Below the pieces are notes generated by a model, which did not search any database, had not been told where the DNA came from, and saw nothing but the letters and a program-made list of their open reading frames with translations. From the NCBI RefSeq assembly GCF_003130795.1, contig NZ_CP029352.1, positions 361,001-425,000 of the forward strand: a DNA stretch of 64,000 bases, read 5' to 3'. Of this stretch, positions 51,433 through 64,000 are shown piece by piece (the first letter of the stretch is position 1; every line of letters starts with the position of its first letter). This stretch comes from Azospirillum thermophilum. Its GTDB lineage: Bacteria > Pseudomonadota > Alphaproteobacteria > Azospirillales > Azospirillaceae. Made by a program: the position numbers and the translations under genes.

Positions 51433-52563
51433 ATGCCGAAGAAGTCGCCGCGCAAACCCCGCAAGGCCGCGGCCCGTTTCCCTGCCATCCGTTTCCCTGC
51501 CGTCCAGAACCCGTTCCTGCTGGCCGCCATCGCCGTCGCGCTGGTGTTCGCCCTGGGCTTCGGCCTCTCCCGCCTCGGCGGCTCCTCCGGCGGGGATGCG
51601 CCGCCGAAGCCGGTGGCGGGCGTCCCGGCGCCGCCCGCCGCCAAGCCGGCCCCCCCGCCCGCGGCGACCGCCGCGCTGCCCTCGCCCGACGAGGAGGAGG
51701 GGGCCTATCCGACAACCGAGCCGGAGCCGGGCAGCCCGGCGGAGGAGCCGGCCCATGCCCCCGCCGTCCCGCCGCCGCCGGTCAAGCCGGTGGTGGCGAT
51801 GCTGCCGCCGCCGCTGCCGCCATCCCAGGCGCCGTCCGGCACGCCGGCCTGGCGGCGCAACGCCCTGCCCTCGAAGCCGGCGACGGACAAGCCGGCCATC
51901 GCCATCGTGATCGACGACATGGGGGTGGACCGCAAGCGTTCGACCCGGATGGCGTCGCTGGCGGGGCCGCTGACGCTGTCCTGGCTGCCCTATGCCCATG
52001 ACCTGCAGGGCCAGGCCAAGGCCGCCCGCGCCAACGGGCACGAGCTGATGCTGCACCTGCCGATGGAGCCGAGCGTCAAGGCGGATCCGGGGCCGGGGGC
52101 GCTGCTCGTCTCGCTCGACCGCGGCGAGATCCAGCGGCGGGTGGCGGCGGCGCTCGGCAGCTTCGACGGCTATGTCGGGGTCAACAACCACATGGGCAGC
52201 CGCTTCACCGCCGACCGCAGCCTGATGGCGCCGGTGCTGGGGGAACTCCAGCGCCGCGGGCTGTTGTGGCTGGACAGCCGGACCACGCCCAACAGCGCCG
52301 GCATCGCGCTGGCGCGGGAGATGAGGATGCCCTACGCCGCCCGCGACATCTTCCTCGACAACGACATGACCGTGCCGGCCGTGCTCGCCCAGCTGCGGAA
52401 GACCGAGCAGGTGGCGCGCAGCCAGGGCTATGCCATCGCCATCGGCCATCCGCACGATGCGACAATCGAGGCCCTGGCGTCCTGGATGCCGGAGGTGCAA
52501 AAGCGTGGGTTCGTGCTGGTGCCGGTCAGCGCGGTGGTGAAGGCCCACCATGCCGGCGGCTGA
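51433..52563 (+). CDS. Divergent polysaccharide deacetylase family protein (376 aa)
   Basis: A basic N-terminus and one membrane anchor ([20 protein letters not shown]) are followed by a Pro/Ala-rich spacer of about 95 residues, and then a periplasmic domain of the divergent deacetylase family. That domain shows [45 protein letters not shown] and [12 protein letters not shown]. The Asp and His positions resemble the metal-binding residues of carbohydrate esterases. The family is often associated with cell division or envelope peptidases, but substrates are not established. ATG at 51433 is the first start after the tandem repeat. Confidence 0.87.
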   Translation: MPKKSPRKPRKAAARFPAIRFPAVQNPFLLAAIAVALVFALGFGLSRLGGSSGGDAPPKPVAGVPAPPAAKPAPPPAATAALPSPDEEEGAYPTTEPEPGSPAEEPAHAPAVPPPPVKPVVAMLPPPLPPSQAPSGTPAWRRNALPSKPATDKPAIAIVIDDMGVDRKRSTRMASLAGPLTLSWLPYAHDLQGQAKAARANGHELMLHLPMEPSVKADPGPGALLVSLDRGEIQRRVAAALGSFDGYVGVNNHMGSRFTADRSLMAPVLGELQRRGLLWLDSRTTPNSAGIALAREMRMPYAARDIFLDNDMTVPAVLAQLRKTEQVARSQGYAIAIGHPHDATIEALASWMPEVQKRGFVLVPVSAVVKAHHAGG

Positions 52564-52594
52564 CCCGCGATGCGTGCTCCAGGAGGAACGAGAG

Positions 52595-52798
52595 ATGGCC
52601 GATAGCTACAAGGTGGACGGCATGACCTGCGGCGGCTGCGCCCGGTCGGTGACCAACGCCATCACCAAGGCCGCCCCGTCGGCGGCGGTGACGGTCGACC
52701 TGGCCAACGGCACGGTGACGGTGGACGGCGGCGTGCCGGCCGACACGGTGAAGCGGGCGGTGGAGGCCGCCGGCTTCGACTTCCGCGGTGCGGCATAA
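52595..52798 (+). CDS. Heavy-metal-associated domain protein, CopZ-like (67 aa)
   Basis: A stand-alone HMA domain: [19 protein letters not shown] carries the metal-binding Cys-x-x-Cys, followed by [14 protein letters not shown] and a final helix. It would bind Cu(I) or a similar ion and hand it to a transporter or enzyme. AGGAGG lies eight bases before ATG at 52595. No copper ATPase gene is nearby. Confidence 0.9.
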   Translation: MADSYKVDGMTCGGCARSVTNAITKAAPSAAVTVDLANGTVTVDGGVPADTVKRAVEAAGFDFRGAA

Positions 52799-52886
52799 TC
52801 TTCGCAACCGCACAAAAACCCTTCAAGAGTTGCGGTTTTCAGCGGATACTCGACGGGATCCCGACACCGATCCCGTGCGAGGTCCC

Positions 52887-53117
52887 ATGCCGCTGTACTC
52901 ATACCGCTGCACCGCCTGCGACCACCCGTTCGAGACGCTGGTCCGCGGCGCCGAAACGCCCGCCTGCCCGTCCTGCGGCTCGACGGCGCGGGAGAAGCTC
53001 GTCTCCCGTCCCGCCACCCCCGGCAGCTCGGGCGAGATGCTGAAGACGGCGCGGCGTGCCGCGGCACGCGAGGGACACTTCAGCAACTACAGCAAGGCCG
53101 AGCGGTCGAAGATCTGA
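52887..53117 (+). CDS. FmdB-type zinc-ribbon protein (76 aa)
   Basis: Two Cys pairs, YRCTACDHPFE and CPSCGSTA, form the N-terminal zinc ribbon of FmdB-family proteins, starting MPLYSYRC. The C-terminus is basic (KTARRAAAREGHFSNYSKAERSKI) and probably flexible. Members are thought to act in regulation or assembly, but the role is not known. It follows the HMA gene by 88 bases on the same strand. Confidence 0.9.
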   Translation: MPLYSYRCTACDHPFETLVRGAETPACPSCGSTAREKLVSRPATPGSSGEMLKTARRAAAREGHFSNYSKAERSKI

Positions 53118-53250
53118 CCGCCCGTCCGAAGGAGCGGTTCCAGAACTCCTGCAATTACCGATGGACCTGCGGCGGCCCGGTTCGATAGCGTGGTCGCGGG
53201 GGTGCCGTCCGGCATCCTGCGCGGTGTGGATATCGGAACGAGGCGGCAGC

Positions 53251-53886
53251 ATGGAGTCCTTTCGTCGCGTCACCGAGGGCAGCGGCCTCGTGCTGCACGC
53301 TCCGGCCGCCCTCCGGCTCGACGCGGGAGCGCTGCAGGCGGAGTATGCCGCGCTGGACGCCGCGCTGCCGGAGGGGGAGCGGGGGCATTTCGGCGCGGGA
53401 TCCGGCAGCGGCTGGACCTCCGTCCCGCTGTTCGACGGGCGCGACCCGTGCCCGGCGGCTGCCTTCATGCCGAGCGTCGGCGCCCTGCTGGCGGCGCGGA
53501 CGGAGTGGCCGGTGCGGCGGGCGCATCTGCTGCGCCAGCCGCCGGGGGGCAGCCTCGCATGGCATTACGACAATCAGGCCCTGCACCGGGCCGAGACCCG
53601 CCTGCTGATCCCGATCCATCAGCCGCCGGGTGCGGTGACCCTGATCGGCCACGAGTCCGCCGCCTATCCCGAGGGGCAGTGCTGGACCGGCGACTTCTGC
53701 TTCCCCCATCAGGTGGAAAACCCCGCCGCCCGGGAGCGCATCGTGCTGGTCGTCGACGTGCTGAGCGTGCCGCCGGTCGCCGCGCTGTTCCCGCCGGTCC
53801 TGTCCGCCGAACTGGCCTTGCGGGAGCGTCTGGCCAGTGAAGCGGTCGGGCTGCTGCTGTCGTCGCGCGCCCGGTCCGCCGCCTAG
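53251..53886 (+). CDS. Aspartyl/asparaginyl beta-hydroxylase-like protein (211 aa)
   Basis: The double-stranded beta-helix pattern of 2-oxoglutarate-type oxygenases is suggested by LAWHYDNQALHRAETRLLIPIH, supplying His/Asp and a downstream Arg, and GDFCFPHQVENPAARERIVLVVDVL with the second His and the 2-oxoglutarate-binding Arg. This order matches the aspartyl/asparaginyl hydroxylase group. The protein has no signal peptide. ATG at 53251 is the best start; substrate unknown. Confidence 0.75.
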   Translation: MESFRRVTEGSGLVLHAPAALRLDAGALQAEYAALDAALPEGERGHFGAGSGSGWTSVPLFDGRDPCPAAAFMPSVGALLAARTEWPVRRAHLLRQPPGGSLAWHYDNQALHRAETRLLIPIHQPPGAVTLIGHESAAYPEGQCWTGDFCFPHQVENPAARERIVLVVDVLSVPPVAALFPPVLSAELALRERLASEAVGLLLSSRARSAA

Positions 53887-53913
53887 CGGCCCCGACGCTC
53901 GCCCCCCGGACGC

Positions 53914-54708
53914 TCAGCCCCGCCGCCGCAGTGCCAGCACGCCGACGGCCCAGGCCAGCGAGACCGCCAGCGCCAGGGCGAGCGCCGCGGCGCGGCCGAG
54001 CGGCTCGGCGGTCAGGTGGGCGCAGAGGACGCACAGCGCGAAGCCGGGATTGGTGACCAGGGCGCTGCGCATCGCCGCCGCTACCGCCGTGCCGCCCAGG
54101 CGGCTGTGCAGGATCACGGCGAGGCTGGTCAGGGCGATGGGATAGATGGCGGCGATGCCGGTAGCGGTCGGCCCGATGACATGGCTGGCGGTCGTCACCG
54201 TGGCGACCAGCAGCCCGACCAGCGCGGCGCGGGCCGGGATGTCGTACCAGCGGGCCACCGGACGGCGCGGCGATGCGGCATGGTCCGGCGGCGTCCGCAC
54301 CGCCAGGGCGGCCAGCCCATAGGCGGCGAGGTTGACCAGCAGGGCGCCCGTCAGGCTCCACGGCCCGGCGGCGCGCAGCAGTACGGCCAGGCCGATCCAC
54401 AGGGCCGAGGCCAGCCCCACCGTGGCGGCCATGCCGAAACGCGGCGCCGCCCGCACCAGCGCCGCCAGGAACAGGATCATCGCCCCGTTGGTGACGAGGC
54501 TGGACAGCGCGCTGTCGGCGATGAAGCGGTCGTCATGCTCCAGGGCGAGCAGCACATAGGCCGGCCCGGTCGAGACGGGCAGGGTGGAGATGATGCCGCC
54601 GATCGCCGGTCCCGCCTTCTCCGAGACGATGGAGGCGACGACGACGACCAGTGCGGCCGCCGCGATCTTGATCAGCAGCGGCAGCAGCAGCACCGCGTCG
54701 AACGGCAT
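53914..54708 (-). CDS. Polytopic membrane protein of unknown function (264 aa)
   Basis: About eight hydrophobic segments alternate with short loops, starting at MPFDAVLLLPLLIKIAAAALVVV; GPAIGGIISTLPVSTGPAYV is conserved-looking and recalls small transporters. No motif assigns a substrate. It begins ten bases behind the trpE stop and is therefore probably cotranscribed with trpE. A role in exporting an aromatic compound is possible but unsupported. Confidence 0.8.
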   Translation of the reverse strand: MPFDAVLLLPLLIKIAAAALVVVVASIVSEKAGPAIGGIISTLPVSTGPAYVLLALEHDDRFIADSALSSLVTNGAMILFLAALVRAAPRFGMAATVGLASALWIGLAVLLRAAGPWSLTGALLVNLAAYGLAALAVRTPPDHAASPRRPVARWYDIPARAALVGLLVATVTTASHVIGPTATGIAAIYPIALTSLAVILHSRLGGTAVAAAMRSALVTNPGFALCVLCAHLTAEPLGRAAALALALAVSLAWAVGVLALRRRG

Positions 54709-54718
54709 GGGGCGGGAA

Positions 54719-56230
54719 TCAGCGGTCCGCGGTGGCGCGGATCGTCTCCTCCGCCGCGCGGATCAGGGCCTTGGCCTTGTTGACCGTCTCCTGATACTCG
54801 GCCTCCGGGTCGCTGTCGGCGACCACGCCGCCGCCGGCCTGGACATACATCATGCCGTCCTTCAGCACGGCGGTGCGCAGCGCGATGCAGGTGTCCATGG
54901 CTCCCGAGGCGCCGAAATAGCCGACGCAGCCGGCATAGACGCCGCGGCGGGCCTTCTCCAGCTCGTCGATGATCTCCATGGCGCGGACCTTCGGCGCGCC
55001 GGACACCGTGCCGGCGGGGAAACCCGCCACCAGCGCGTCGAGCGCGTCATGCGCCGGATCCAGCTCGCCCTCCACGTTGGAGACGATGTGCATGACGTGG
55101 CTGTAGAGCTCGACGATCATCTTCTGCGTGACCTTGACCGTGCCGATCTTCGCCACGCGGCCGACGTCGTTGCGGCCGAGGTCGAGCAGCATCAGATGCT
55201 CGGCCAGCTCCTTCGGGTCGTTCAGCAGGTCGTCGGCCAGCGCCTGGTCCTCCTCCGGCGTGGCGCCGCGCTTGCGGGTGCCGGCGATGGGACGGATGGT
55301 CACCTTGCCGTCGCGCACGCGCACCAGGATCTCCGGGCTGGAGCCCACCAGCGTCAGCTCGCCGAAGTCGCAATGGAACAGGAAGGGCGACGGGTTCAGC
55401 CGGCGCAGCGTGCGGTACAGCGCCAGCGGCGACGGCTTGAAGGGGAAGCGGATGCGCTGGGACGGCACGACCTGGAAGATGTCGCCGGCGCGGATGTACT
55501 CCTTCGCCCGCTCGACGATCGCGTGATACTCCTCGCGCGTCGTGTTGGAGGTCCAGTCGAGCGGCAGCCCGGCCTCGCTGCGCGGCTCCCGCCGGTAGGG
55601 CAGCGGACGCTCCAGGTCGGCCAGCGCGTCGTCCAGCCGCTCCCGCGCGTCCGCCCAGGCGGCCCGCGCGTCGACCCCGGCCTTCGGCCAGACCGGGGTG
55701 ACCAGCGTCACCGAGTCGGTGTGGCTGTCGAAGATGGCGACGATGCTGGGGCGGGTCAGGATGGCGTCGGGGATGTTCAGCTCGTCCGGGTTGTCGTCGG
55801 GCAGACGCTCCATCAGACGGACCATGTCGTAGGTCAGGTAGCCGAACAGGCCGGCCGCCATCGGCGGCAGCTCGGCCGGCAGCTCGATGCGGCTCTCGTT
55901 GATGAGGGCGCGCAGCGTGTCGAGCGGCTTGCCCGGCAGCGGCGCGTAGGCGTCGCGGTCGTGCAGGGCGTCGCGGTTGACCTCCGCCCCGGCCCGCCGG
56001 CAGCGCCAGACGAGGTCGGGCTTGAAGCCGATCACCGAATAGCGGTCGCGCCGCGAGCCCGCCCCGCGTTCCGCCGACTCCAGAAGGAAGCCGAAGGGAC
56101 GGCCGTCCGCCAGCTTCATGTAGGCGGAGACCGGGGTCTCCAGGTCGCTGACCAGCGTGGTCCACACCACCTGCGGCTTGCCGGCCGCGTAGGCGGCGTC
56201 GAAGGCGGTGAATTCGGGCTGAACCTTCAC
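54719..56230 (-). CDS. trpE: Anthranilate synthase component I (503 aa)
   Basis: TrpE converts chorismate to anthranilate with TrpG. The N-terminal regulatory domain has LESAERGAGSRRDRYSVIG, part of the tryptophan-binding site. The catalytic domain has GDIFQVVPSQR, PSPFLFHCDFGELTLVGSSPE, RPIAGTRKRG, EHLMLLDLGRNDVGR, FPAGTVSGAPKVRAMEII, and QAGGGVVADSDPEAEY. The GTG at 56230 with AGAAGG ahead gives the normal length. Only 41 bases separate it from ppiD, leaving no room for a leader-peptide attenuator. Confidence 0.95.
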   Translation of the reverse strand: MKVQPEFTAFDAAYAAGKPQVVWTTLVSDLETPVSAYMKLADGRPFGFLLESAERGAGSRRDRYSVIGFKPDLVWRCRRAGAEVNRDALHDRDAYAPLPGKPLDTLRALINESRIELPAELPPMAAGLFGYLTYDMVRLMERLPDDNPDELNIPDAILTRPSIVAIFDSHTDSVTLVTPVWPKAGVDARAAWADARERLDDALADLERPLPYRREPRSEAGLPLDWTSNTTREEYHAIVERAKEYIRAGDIFQVVPSQRIRFPFKPSPLALYRTLRRLNPSPFLFHCDFGELTLVGSSPEILVRVRDGKVTIRPIAGTRKRGATPEEDQALADDLLNDPKELAEHLMLLDLGRNDVGRVAKIGTVKVTQKMIVELYSHVMHIVSNVEGELDPAHDALDALVAGFPAGTVSGAPKVRAMEIIDELEKARRGVYAGCVGYFGASGAMDTCIALRTAVLKDGMMYVQAGGGVVADSDPEAEYQETVNKAKALIRAAEETIRATADR

Positions 56231-56271
56231 GGCACTGGACCTTCTCTTGGCCTGCCTTCCGGGGCGGGGCG

Positions 56272-59107
<2,836 letters not shown>

Positions 59108-59141
59108 CATCTTCCGTCGTAGCGCGGTAGAAACAGTGGGC

Positions 59142-59188
59142 GCGCGCCACGGGCCCGATCAACGGCCCGTGGCGCGCTATCGATTTTT
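59142..59188 (+). terminator. Rho-independent terminator of tpiA
   Basis: A perfect 14-base stem (59142-59155 with 59164-59177) and an eight-base loop are followed by TATCGATTTTTC. Confidence 0.85.
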
Positions 59189-59215
59189 CAGGACGGGTTT
59201 GGGGAAGCGCTTCGC

Positions 59216-59569
59216 ATGGAATCGGTCATCCTGGTGGTTCATCTGCTGATCGCGGTGGCGCTGGTTGGCGTCATCCTGATCCAGCGGTCCGAAGGCGGCG
59301 GCCTGGGCATCGGCGGCGGCAACATGGGCGGCATGATGACCACCCGCGGCACGGCCAACCTGCTGACCCGCACGACGGGCATTCTGGCCGGCTGCTTTTT
59401 CCTGACGAGCATCATTCTGGCGATCCTGGCCGGCGGGCATTCGCGGCCGACCTCGATCATCGACACGCTGCCGCAGGGGATCCCGGCCCAGCCGACCGCC
59501 CCGGCGCAGCAGTCCGCCCCGGCTCAGCCGGCCGAACCCGCCCAGCCTGCACCGCCCGTCGCCCGCTGA
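59216..59569 (+). CDS. secG: Preprotein translocase subunit SecG (117 aa)
   Basis: SecG is the small two-span subunit of the SecYEG channel. The first span (VILVVHLLIAVALVGVILIQ), the conserved loop QRSEGGGLGIGGGNMGG, and the second span (GILAGCFFLTSIILAILAGG) are clear. A Pro/Ala/Gln-rich tail follows, as in other alphaproteobacteria. It lies between tpiA and pyrG, a usual position. Confidence 0.93.
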   Translation: MESVILVVHLLIAVALVGVILIQRSEGGGLGIGGGNMGGMMTTRGTANLLTRTTGILAGCFFLTSIILAILAGGHSRPTSIIDTLPQGIPAQPTAPAQQSAPAQPAEPAQPAPPVAR

Positions 59570-59601
59570 CCAGTCGCGGCGAACAGGTCGGGTGCGATAC
59601 G

Positions 59602-59636
59602 AGAGGCGGCCTCCCCGAAGCCGCCTCTTTCCTTTG
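59602..59636 (+). terminator. Terminator-like hairpin behind secG
   Basis: AGAGGCGGC (59602-59610) pairs with GCCGCCTCT (59620-59628) around nine bases, followed by TTTCCTTT. Confidence 0.7.
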
Positions 59637-59637
59637 A

Positions 59638-61335
<1,698 letters not shown>

Positions 61336-61359
61336 TCCCCCGCTCATCCGGATCGCGAG

Positions 61360-61391
61360 AAGGCCCTTCCCCCGCCGGGGAGGGGCCTTTT
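61360..61391 (+). terminator. Rho-independent terminator of pyrG
   Basis: AAGGCCCTTCCCC pairs with GGGGAGGGGCCTT with one G-T pair, followed by TTTTCC. The group II intron begins three bases behind the T run. Confidence 0.85.
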
Positions 61392-61783
61392 CCGTGTGCG
61401 CCCAGCATGGGCGCGTTCTTGAGGGTGTAAGTCCCTCCGTAAGCTGGTCACGGCGAACGAAGAGAAGCGCAACTGCGGAAGGGCAACCGACCGTGGGAAG
61501 GAAGCGTGGATCGCAGCTGCGGGCCGATGAACAAGAACCGGATATGAGGCGGTGCCGACCAGGGCGAGCGGGCATGGAACCGCGAAGCTCTTGTGACCAA
61601 GGGTCGGTGGCGTAAATCCGGCGGTCGTGCAGCGAAGGAACGCGTTCTTACCTGGGGAGATCCCGCCTTGCGCCTGAAAGGGCGACGGCGTCGAGCCGGA
61701 GCGGGAAGTCAGCAGAGGCCATAGTAGGCGAGGCGCGAGCCGGACCGAAGGGCCGAACGAGGGAGAATGGAGTCCACCCGACG

Positions 61784-63148
61784 ATGCGTGAGGCCATGCG
61801 TCAGATGCCGGAGCGATCCGGGAGGCGGGAGAGGAGGACGGGTGAAGCCCGTCCGGAGGCCCGTCTTGACGAAGCCGAGCGCCCGCGCCGGGACACGGAC
61901 GCCATGGGGCCGGGGCTGCTGGATGCGGTCCTGGCGCGAGAGAACCTTCTGCGAGCGTTGAGGAAGGTGCGGGCCAACGGGGGTGCAGCGGGAGTGGACG
62001 GCCTGGACATCGACCAGACCGCCGCACTGCTGAAGAGCCGCTGGCCGGCGATCCGCGACAGCCTGCGGGAGGGGACGTACCGGCCGCAGCCGGTGCGTCG
62101 CGTGATGATCCCGAAACCTGGGGGTGGCGAGCGCGCACTCGGCATTCCCCCGGTGACGGACCGCCTGATCCAACAGGCGATGCTGCAAGTTCTCCAGCCG
62201 ATCCTCGATCCCGGCTTCAGCGACCACAGTTACGGCTTCCGTCCCGGCCGGAGTGCGCACGACGCCGTCCTTGCGGCGCAAAGCTTCGTGCAGTCCGGCC
62301 GGCGGATCGTCGTGGATGTGGACCTGGAGAAGTTCTTCGACCGGATCGACCATGACCTTCCGATCGACCGTCTGTCCAAGAGGGTCCCGGACCCGGCCAT
62401 CATCCGGCTGGTGCGGGCCTACCTGGATGCCGGCGTCATGGAGGACGATGGGGCGGTCGCACGGCGTCGGACGGGCTCCCCGCAAGGGGGACCGCTGTCG
62501 CCGCTGCTGGCCAATCTGATCCTGGACGAGGTGGACAAGGAACTGGAACGCCGGGGCCATGCCTTCTGCCGCTACGCCGACGACTGCAACGTCCATGTGC
62601 GGTCGCGTCGGGCGGGAGAGCGGGTGATGGCCCTGCTGCGGCGCCTCCATGGCCGGTTGCACCTGACGGTGAACGAAGCCAAGAGCGCCGTGGCCCCCGT
62701 CTTCGGCCGCAAATTCCTCGGCTATGCCTTCTGGGCCGGACCGAAGGGAGAGGTCAGGCGGAGGGTCGCCGACAAGGCGATCACGGCGTTCAAGGACCAC
62801 ATCCGCGACCTGACGCCCCGGCTGACGGGACGGTCGATGGCCGCGGTGGTGGCGAGGCTGCGCGATTTCCTGCTGGGCTGGAAAGCCTACTTCCGACTGG
62901 CGCAAACTCCAAAGGTCCGGCGAACGCTGGACGAATGGATACGCCACCGGCTGCGGGCCATTCAGCTCAAGCAGTGGAAGCGGGGGAAGACCATCTTCCG
63001 GGAACTGACGGCCAGAGGGGCCAAGCCCGCCGTCGCCCAACAAATCGCGGCCAATGGCCGACGCTGGTGGGGCAACAGCGGCAAGCTTCTCAATGCAGTC
63101 CTCACGATCAAACGGGCAGACCAACTCGGACTGCCCAGGCTCGCATGA
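61784..63148 (+). CDS. ltrA: Group II intron reverse transcriptase/maturase (454 aa)
   Basis: The intron-encoded protein helps splicing and copies the intron into DNA. Reverse-transcriptase blocks are complete: YRPQPVRRVMIPKPGGGERALGIP, VVDVDLEKFFDRIDHD, GSPQGGPLSPLLANLILDEVD, and the active site CRYADDCN near residue 265. The maturase X domain (FRLAQTPKVRRTLDEWIRHRL) follows and the end is WWGNSGKLLNAVLTI. No HNH endonuclease domain is present, as expected for IIC-like introns. The N-terminal 40 residues are highly charged. Confidence 0.93.
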   Translation: MREAMRQMPERSGRRERRTGEARPEARLDEAERPRRDTDAMGPGLLDAVLARENLLRALRKVRANGGAAGVDGLDIDQTAALLKSRWPAIRDSLREGTYRPQPVRRVMIPKPGGGERALGIPPVTDRLIQQAMLQVLQPILDPGFSDHSYGFRPGRSAHDAVLAAQSFVQSGRRIVVDVDLEKFFDRIDHDLPIDRLSKRVPDPAIIRLVRAYLDAGVMEDDGAVARRRTGSPQGGPLSPLLANLILDEVDKELERRGHAFCRYADDCNVHVRSRRAGERVMALLRRLHGRLHLTVNEAKSAVAPVFGRKFLGYAFWAGPKGEVRRRVADKAITAFKDHIRDLTPRLTGRSMAAVVARLRDFLLGWKAYFRLAQTPKVRRTLDEWIRHRLRAIQLKQWKRGKTIFRELTARGAKPAVAQQIAANGRRWWGNSGKLLNAVLTIKRADQLGLPRLA

Positions 63149-63160
63149 CCTCAATCCCCC

Positions 63161-63236
63161 GAACCGCCCGGTGCGGACCCGCATGCCGGGTGGTGTGGCA
63201 GGGGTGCGACCTTCTCGGGTCGCCCCCTATGCCGAT
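63161..63236 (+). ncRNA. Group II intron domains V and VI
   Basis: Domain V: ACCGCCCGG (63163-63171) pairs with CCGGGTGGT (63186-63194). A four-base upper stem TGCG/CGCA carries the loop GACC, with a two-base TG bulge at 63184-63185, and the CGC triad lies in the lower stem. Domain VI: GGCAGGGG pairs with CCCC-TA-TGCC, leaving a bulged A at 63229 seven bases before the 3' end (GAT). Confidence 0.85.
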
Positions 63237-63379
63237 TGCACCCGCCCGTCCGGAAGGTTGCCGTTTAAAGACATTTCTTTCCCCATACGTCATAGTTCTT
63301 GAGCGAAACCATTCGTCGTGCCACCATTCGCGGCCTCGTTCAGAAGGCGAATCCTGACGGTCCCCGGGGGAGAGACTGG

Positions 63380-64000
63380 ATGCGTCCGCTTCGTTCCGCG
63401 CTCCGCGCCACCACCACCGCCGCCACCACCCTGCTGATCGCCGCCGCCCTTGCCGGCGCGGGCGCGACGGCCGGGGCGGCCGACTTCTCGAACACCATCT
63501 TCTTCGGCGACAGCCTGACCGACAGCGGCAGCTTCAGCCGCCTGCTGCCGGCGGGCGGCAAGTTCACCACCAATCCCGGCCCGGTCTGGGCGGAGGTGGT
63601 GGCCGGCGCCTTCGGCAAGGCCGCGGGACCGGCGGTGGCCGGCGGCACCGATTACGCCGTCGGCGGCGCGCGCGTCTCGCAGCTTCCCGGCAACCCGGCA
63701 AGCCCGCCGACCGCCACGGCGACTCCGCTGCGCAGCCAGATCGGCGCCTATCTCGCCTCGACCGGCGGGCGGGCCGATCCGAATGCGCTCTACACCGTGT
63801 GGGGCGGCGCCAACGATATCTTCGTCGCGCTGGGCAACACGGCGACCGCCCAGGCGGCCGTCACCCAGGCGGCGGCCGACCTGGTGGGCGAGGTGGCGCG
63901 GCTGCGCGCCGCCGGGGCCCGCTACATCGTCGTGCCGACGGTGCCCGACATCGGCATCACGCCGTTCGGCCGCGCCCAGGGGGCGGCGGCCTCGGCGCAG
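63380..64000 (+). CDS. GDSL-family esterase/lipase, possibly autotransporter, C-terminal part beyond window
   Basis: The frame begins with ATG at 63380 behind GGGGGAGAG and stays open to the edge (207 codons). A signal peptide ends near GATAGAA. The SGNH/GDSL core follows: FFGDSLTDSG with the nucleophile serine, GGTDYAVGGARV, and VWGGANDIF with the oxyanion Gly and Asn. The layout resembles secreted esterases such as EstA, whose C-terminal beta-barrel would lie outside the window. It hydrolyses lipid or short-chain esters outside the cell or at its surface. Confidence 0.88.
   Translation, partial: MRPLRSALRATTTAATTLLIAAALAGAGATAGAADFSNTIFFGDSLTDSGSFSRLLPAGGKFTTNPGPVWAEVVAGAFGKAAGPAVAGGTDYAVGGARVSQLPGNPASPPTATATPLRSQIGAYLASTGGRADPNALYTVWGGANDIFVALGNTATAQAAVTQAAADLVGEVARLRAAGARYIVVPTVPDIGITPFGRAQGAAASAQ

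Larger units (their letters stand above)
61394..63236 (+). mobile_element. Group II intron, IIC-like, complete with reverse transcriptase
   Basis: The 5' end GTGTGCGCCCAGCATGGGCG and the AGGGTG-AAGTCCC element after it align well with the start of class IIC introns. A typical domain V and VI close it (63161-63236). The intron follows the pyrG terminator directly, as IIC introns do, since they recognise terminator hairpins. The reverse transcriptase frame in domain IV is uninterrupted. The exact 5' end could be 61396 (also GTGYG-like). It appears intact and may be active. Confidence 0.85.

Noticed and set aside
49522-52551. A 1009-codon frame that would extend trpD far upstream
   Set aside because: The additional part reads trpG and the deacetylase gene in wrong frames; trpD has a clear start at 50565 overlapping the trpG stop.
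56231-56271. trp leader peptide and attenuator before trpE
   Set aside because: Only 41 bases separate ppiD and trpE; no Trp-codon-rich leader or alternative hairpins are present.

Overview
The window is GC-rich alphaproteobacterial chromosome, most likely from an Azospirillum-like member of the Rhodospirillales. This is inferred from the overall coding bias, the LexA boxes of the alphaproteobacterial GTTC-N7-GTTC type, the trpGDC-moaC-moeA-lexA order, and the ppiD/trpE and tpiA-secG-pyrG neighbourhoods. No taxonomic search could be run.

Positions 1 to about 19474 are one end of an integrated temperate phage or phage-like element that continues beyond the left edge. It sits next to tRNA-Arg(CCG) (19475-19551) and carries a tyrosine integrase beside the tRNA 3' end. 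A divergent Cro-like/CI-like repressor pair lies at 7726-8764. A leftward early operon encodes a small protein, two SF2 helicases, two DNA methyltransferases, a VRR-NUC nuclease and a primase/helicase-like protein cut by the edge. A rightward early operon encodes small proteins, a RecD/Dda-like helicase, a coiled-coil protein, a Gp3-like protein, a DnaN-like sliding clamp, an excisionase-like HTH protein and the integrase. The same 15-bp operator (roughly TWACC-N5-GGTWA, with CAACC/GGTTG variants) overlaps the -35 and -10 boxes of both early promoters, 3.5 kb apart. The CI protein has a Ser/Lys S24 protease domain, and a perfect LexA box precedes a small gene behind cI, so induction is probably tied to the host SOS response.

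From 19.6 to 46 kb is chromosomal DNA: a lipoprotein hydrolase and ABC ATPase, a zinc-finger protein, a PAS-GGDEF-EAL protein, an MbcA/ParS-RES toxin-antitoxin pair, and a YgiQ radical SAM protein. Next comes a six-gene operon (28232-35884) built around a free carrier protein, an acyl-CoA-dehydrogenase-like enzyme and an aminoacyl-[carrier protein] ligase homologous to class II seryl-tRNA synthetases. The operon adds a DUF1839 protein, a GH2 glycosidase and a fused double alpha/beta hydrolase whose nucleophile elbows are not serine. Its product is unknown, and it is the most interesting metabolic locus here. Two amidohydrolases, uvrC, guaC, an acyl-CoA synthetase with its MerR regulator, and lexA follow.

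From 46 to 64 kb are housekeeping genes: moeA, moaC, a GNAT protein, trpC, trpD, trpG, a divergent polysaccharide deacetylase, small metal-binding proteins, trpE, ppiD, tpiA, secG and pyrG. A group IIC-type intron with its reverse transcriptase sits directly behind the pyrG terminator, and a GDSL-esterase gene runs off the right edge. lexA and tpiA are each broken by one missing C in a C run, and the excisionase-like gene may have the same kind of error. I read these as probable sequencing or assembly indels rather than real gene loss.
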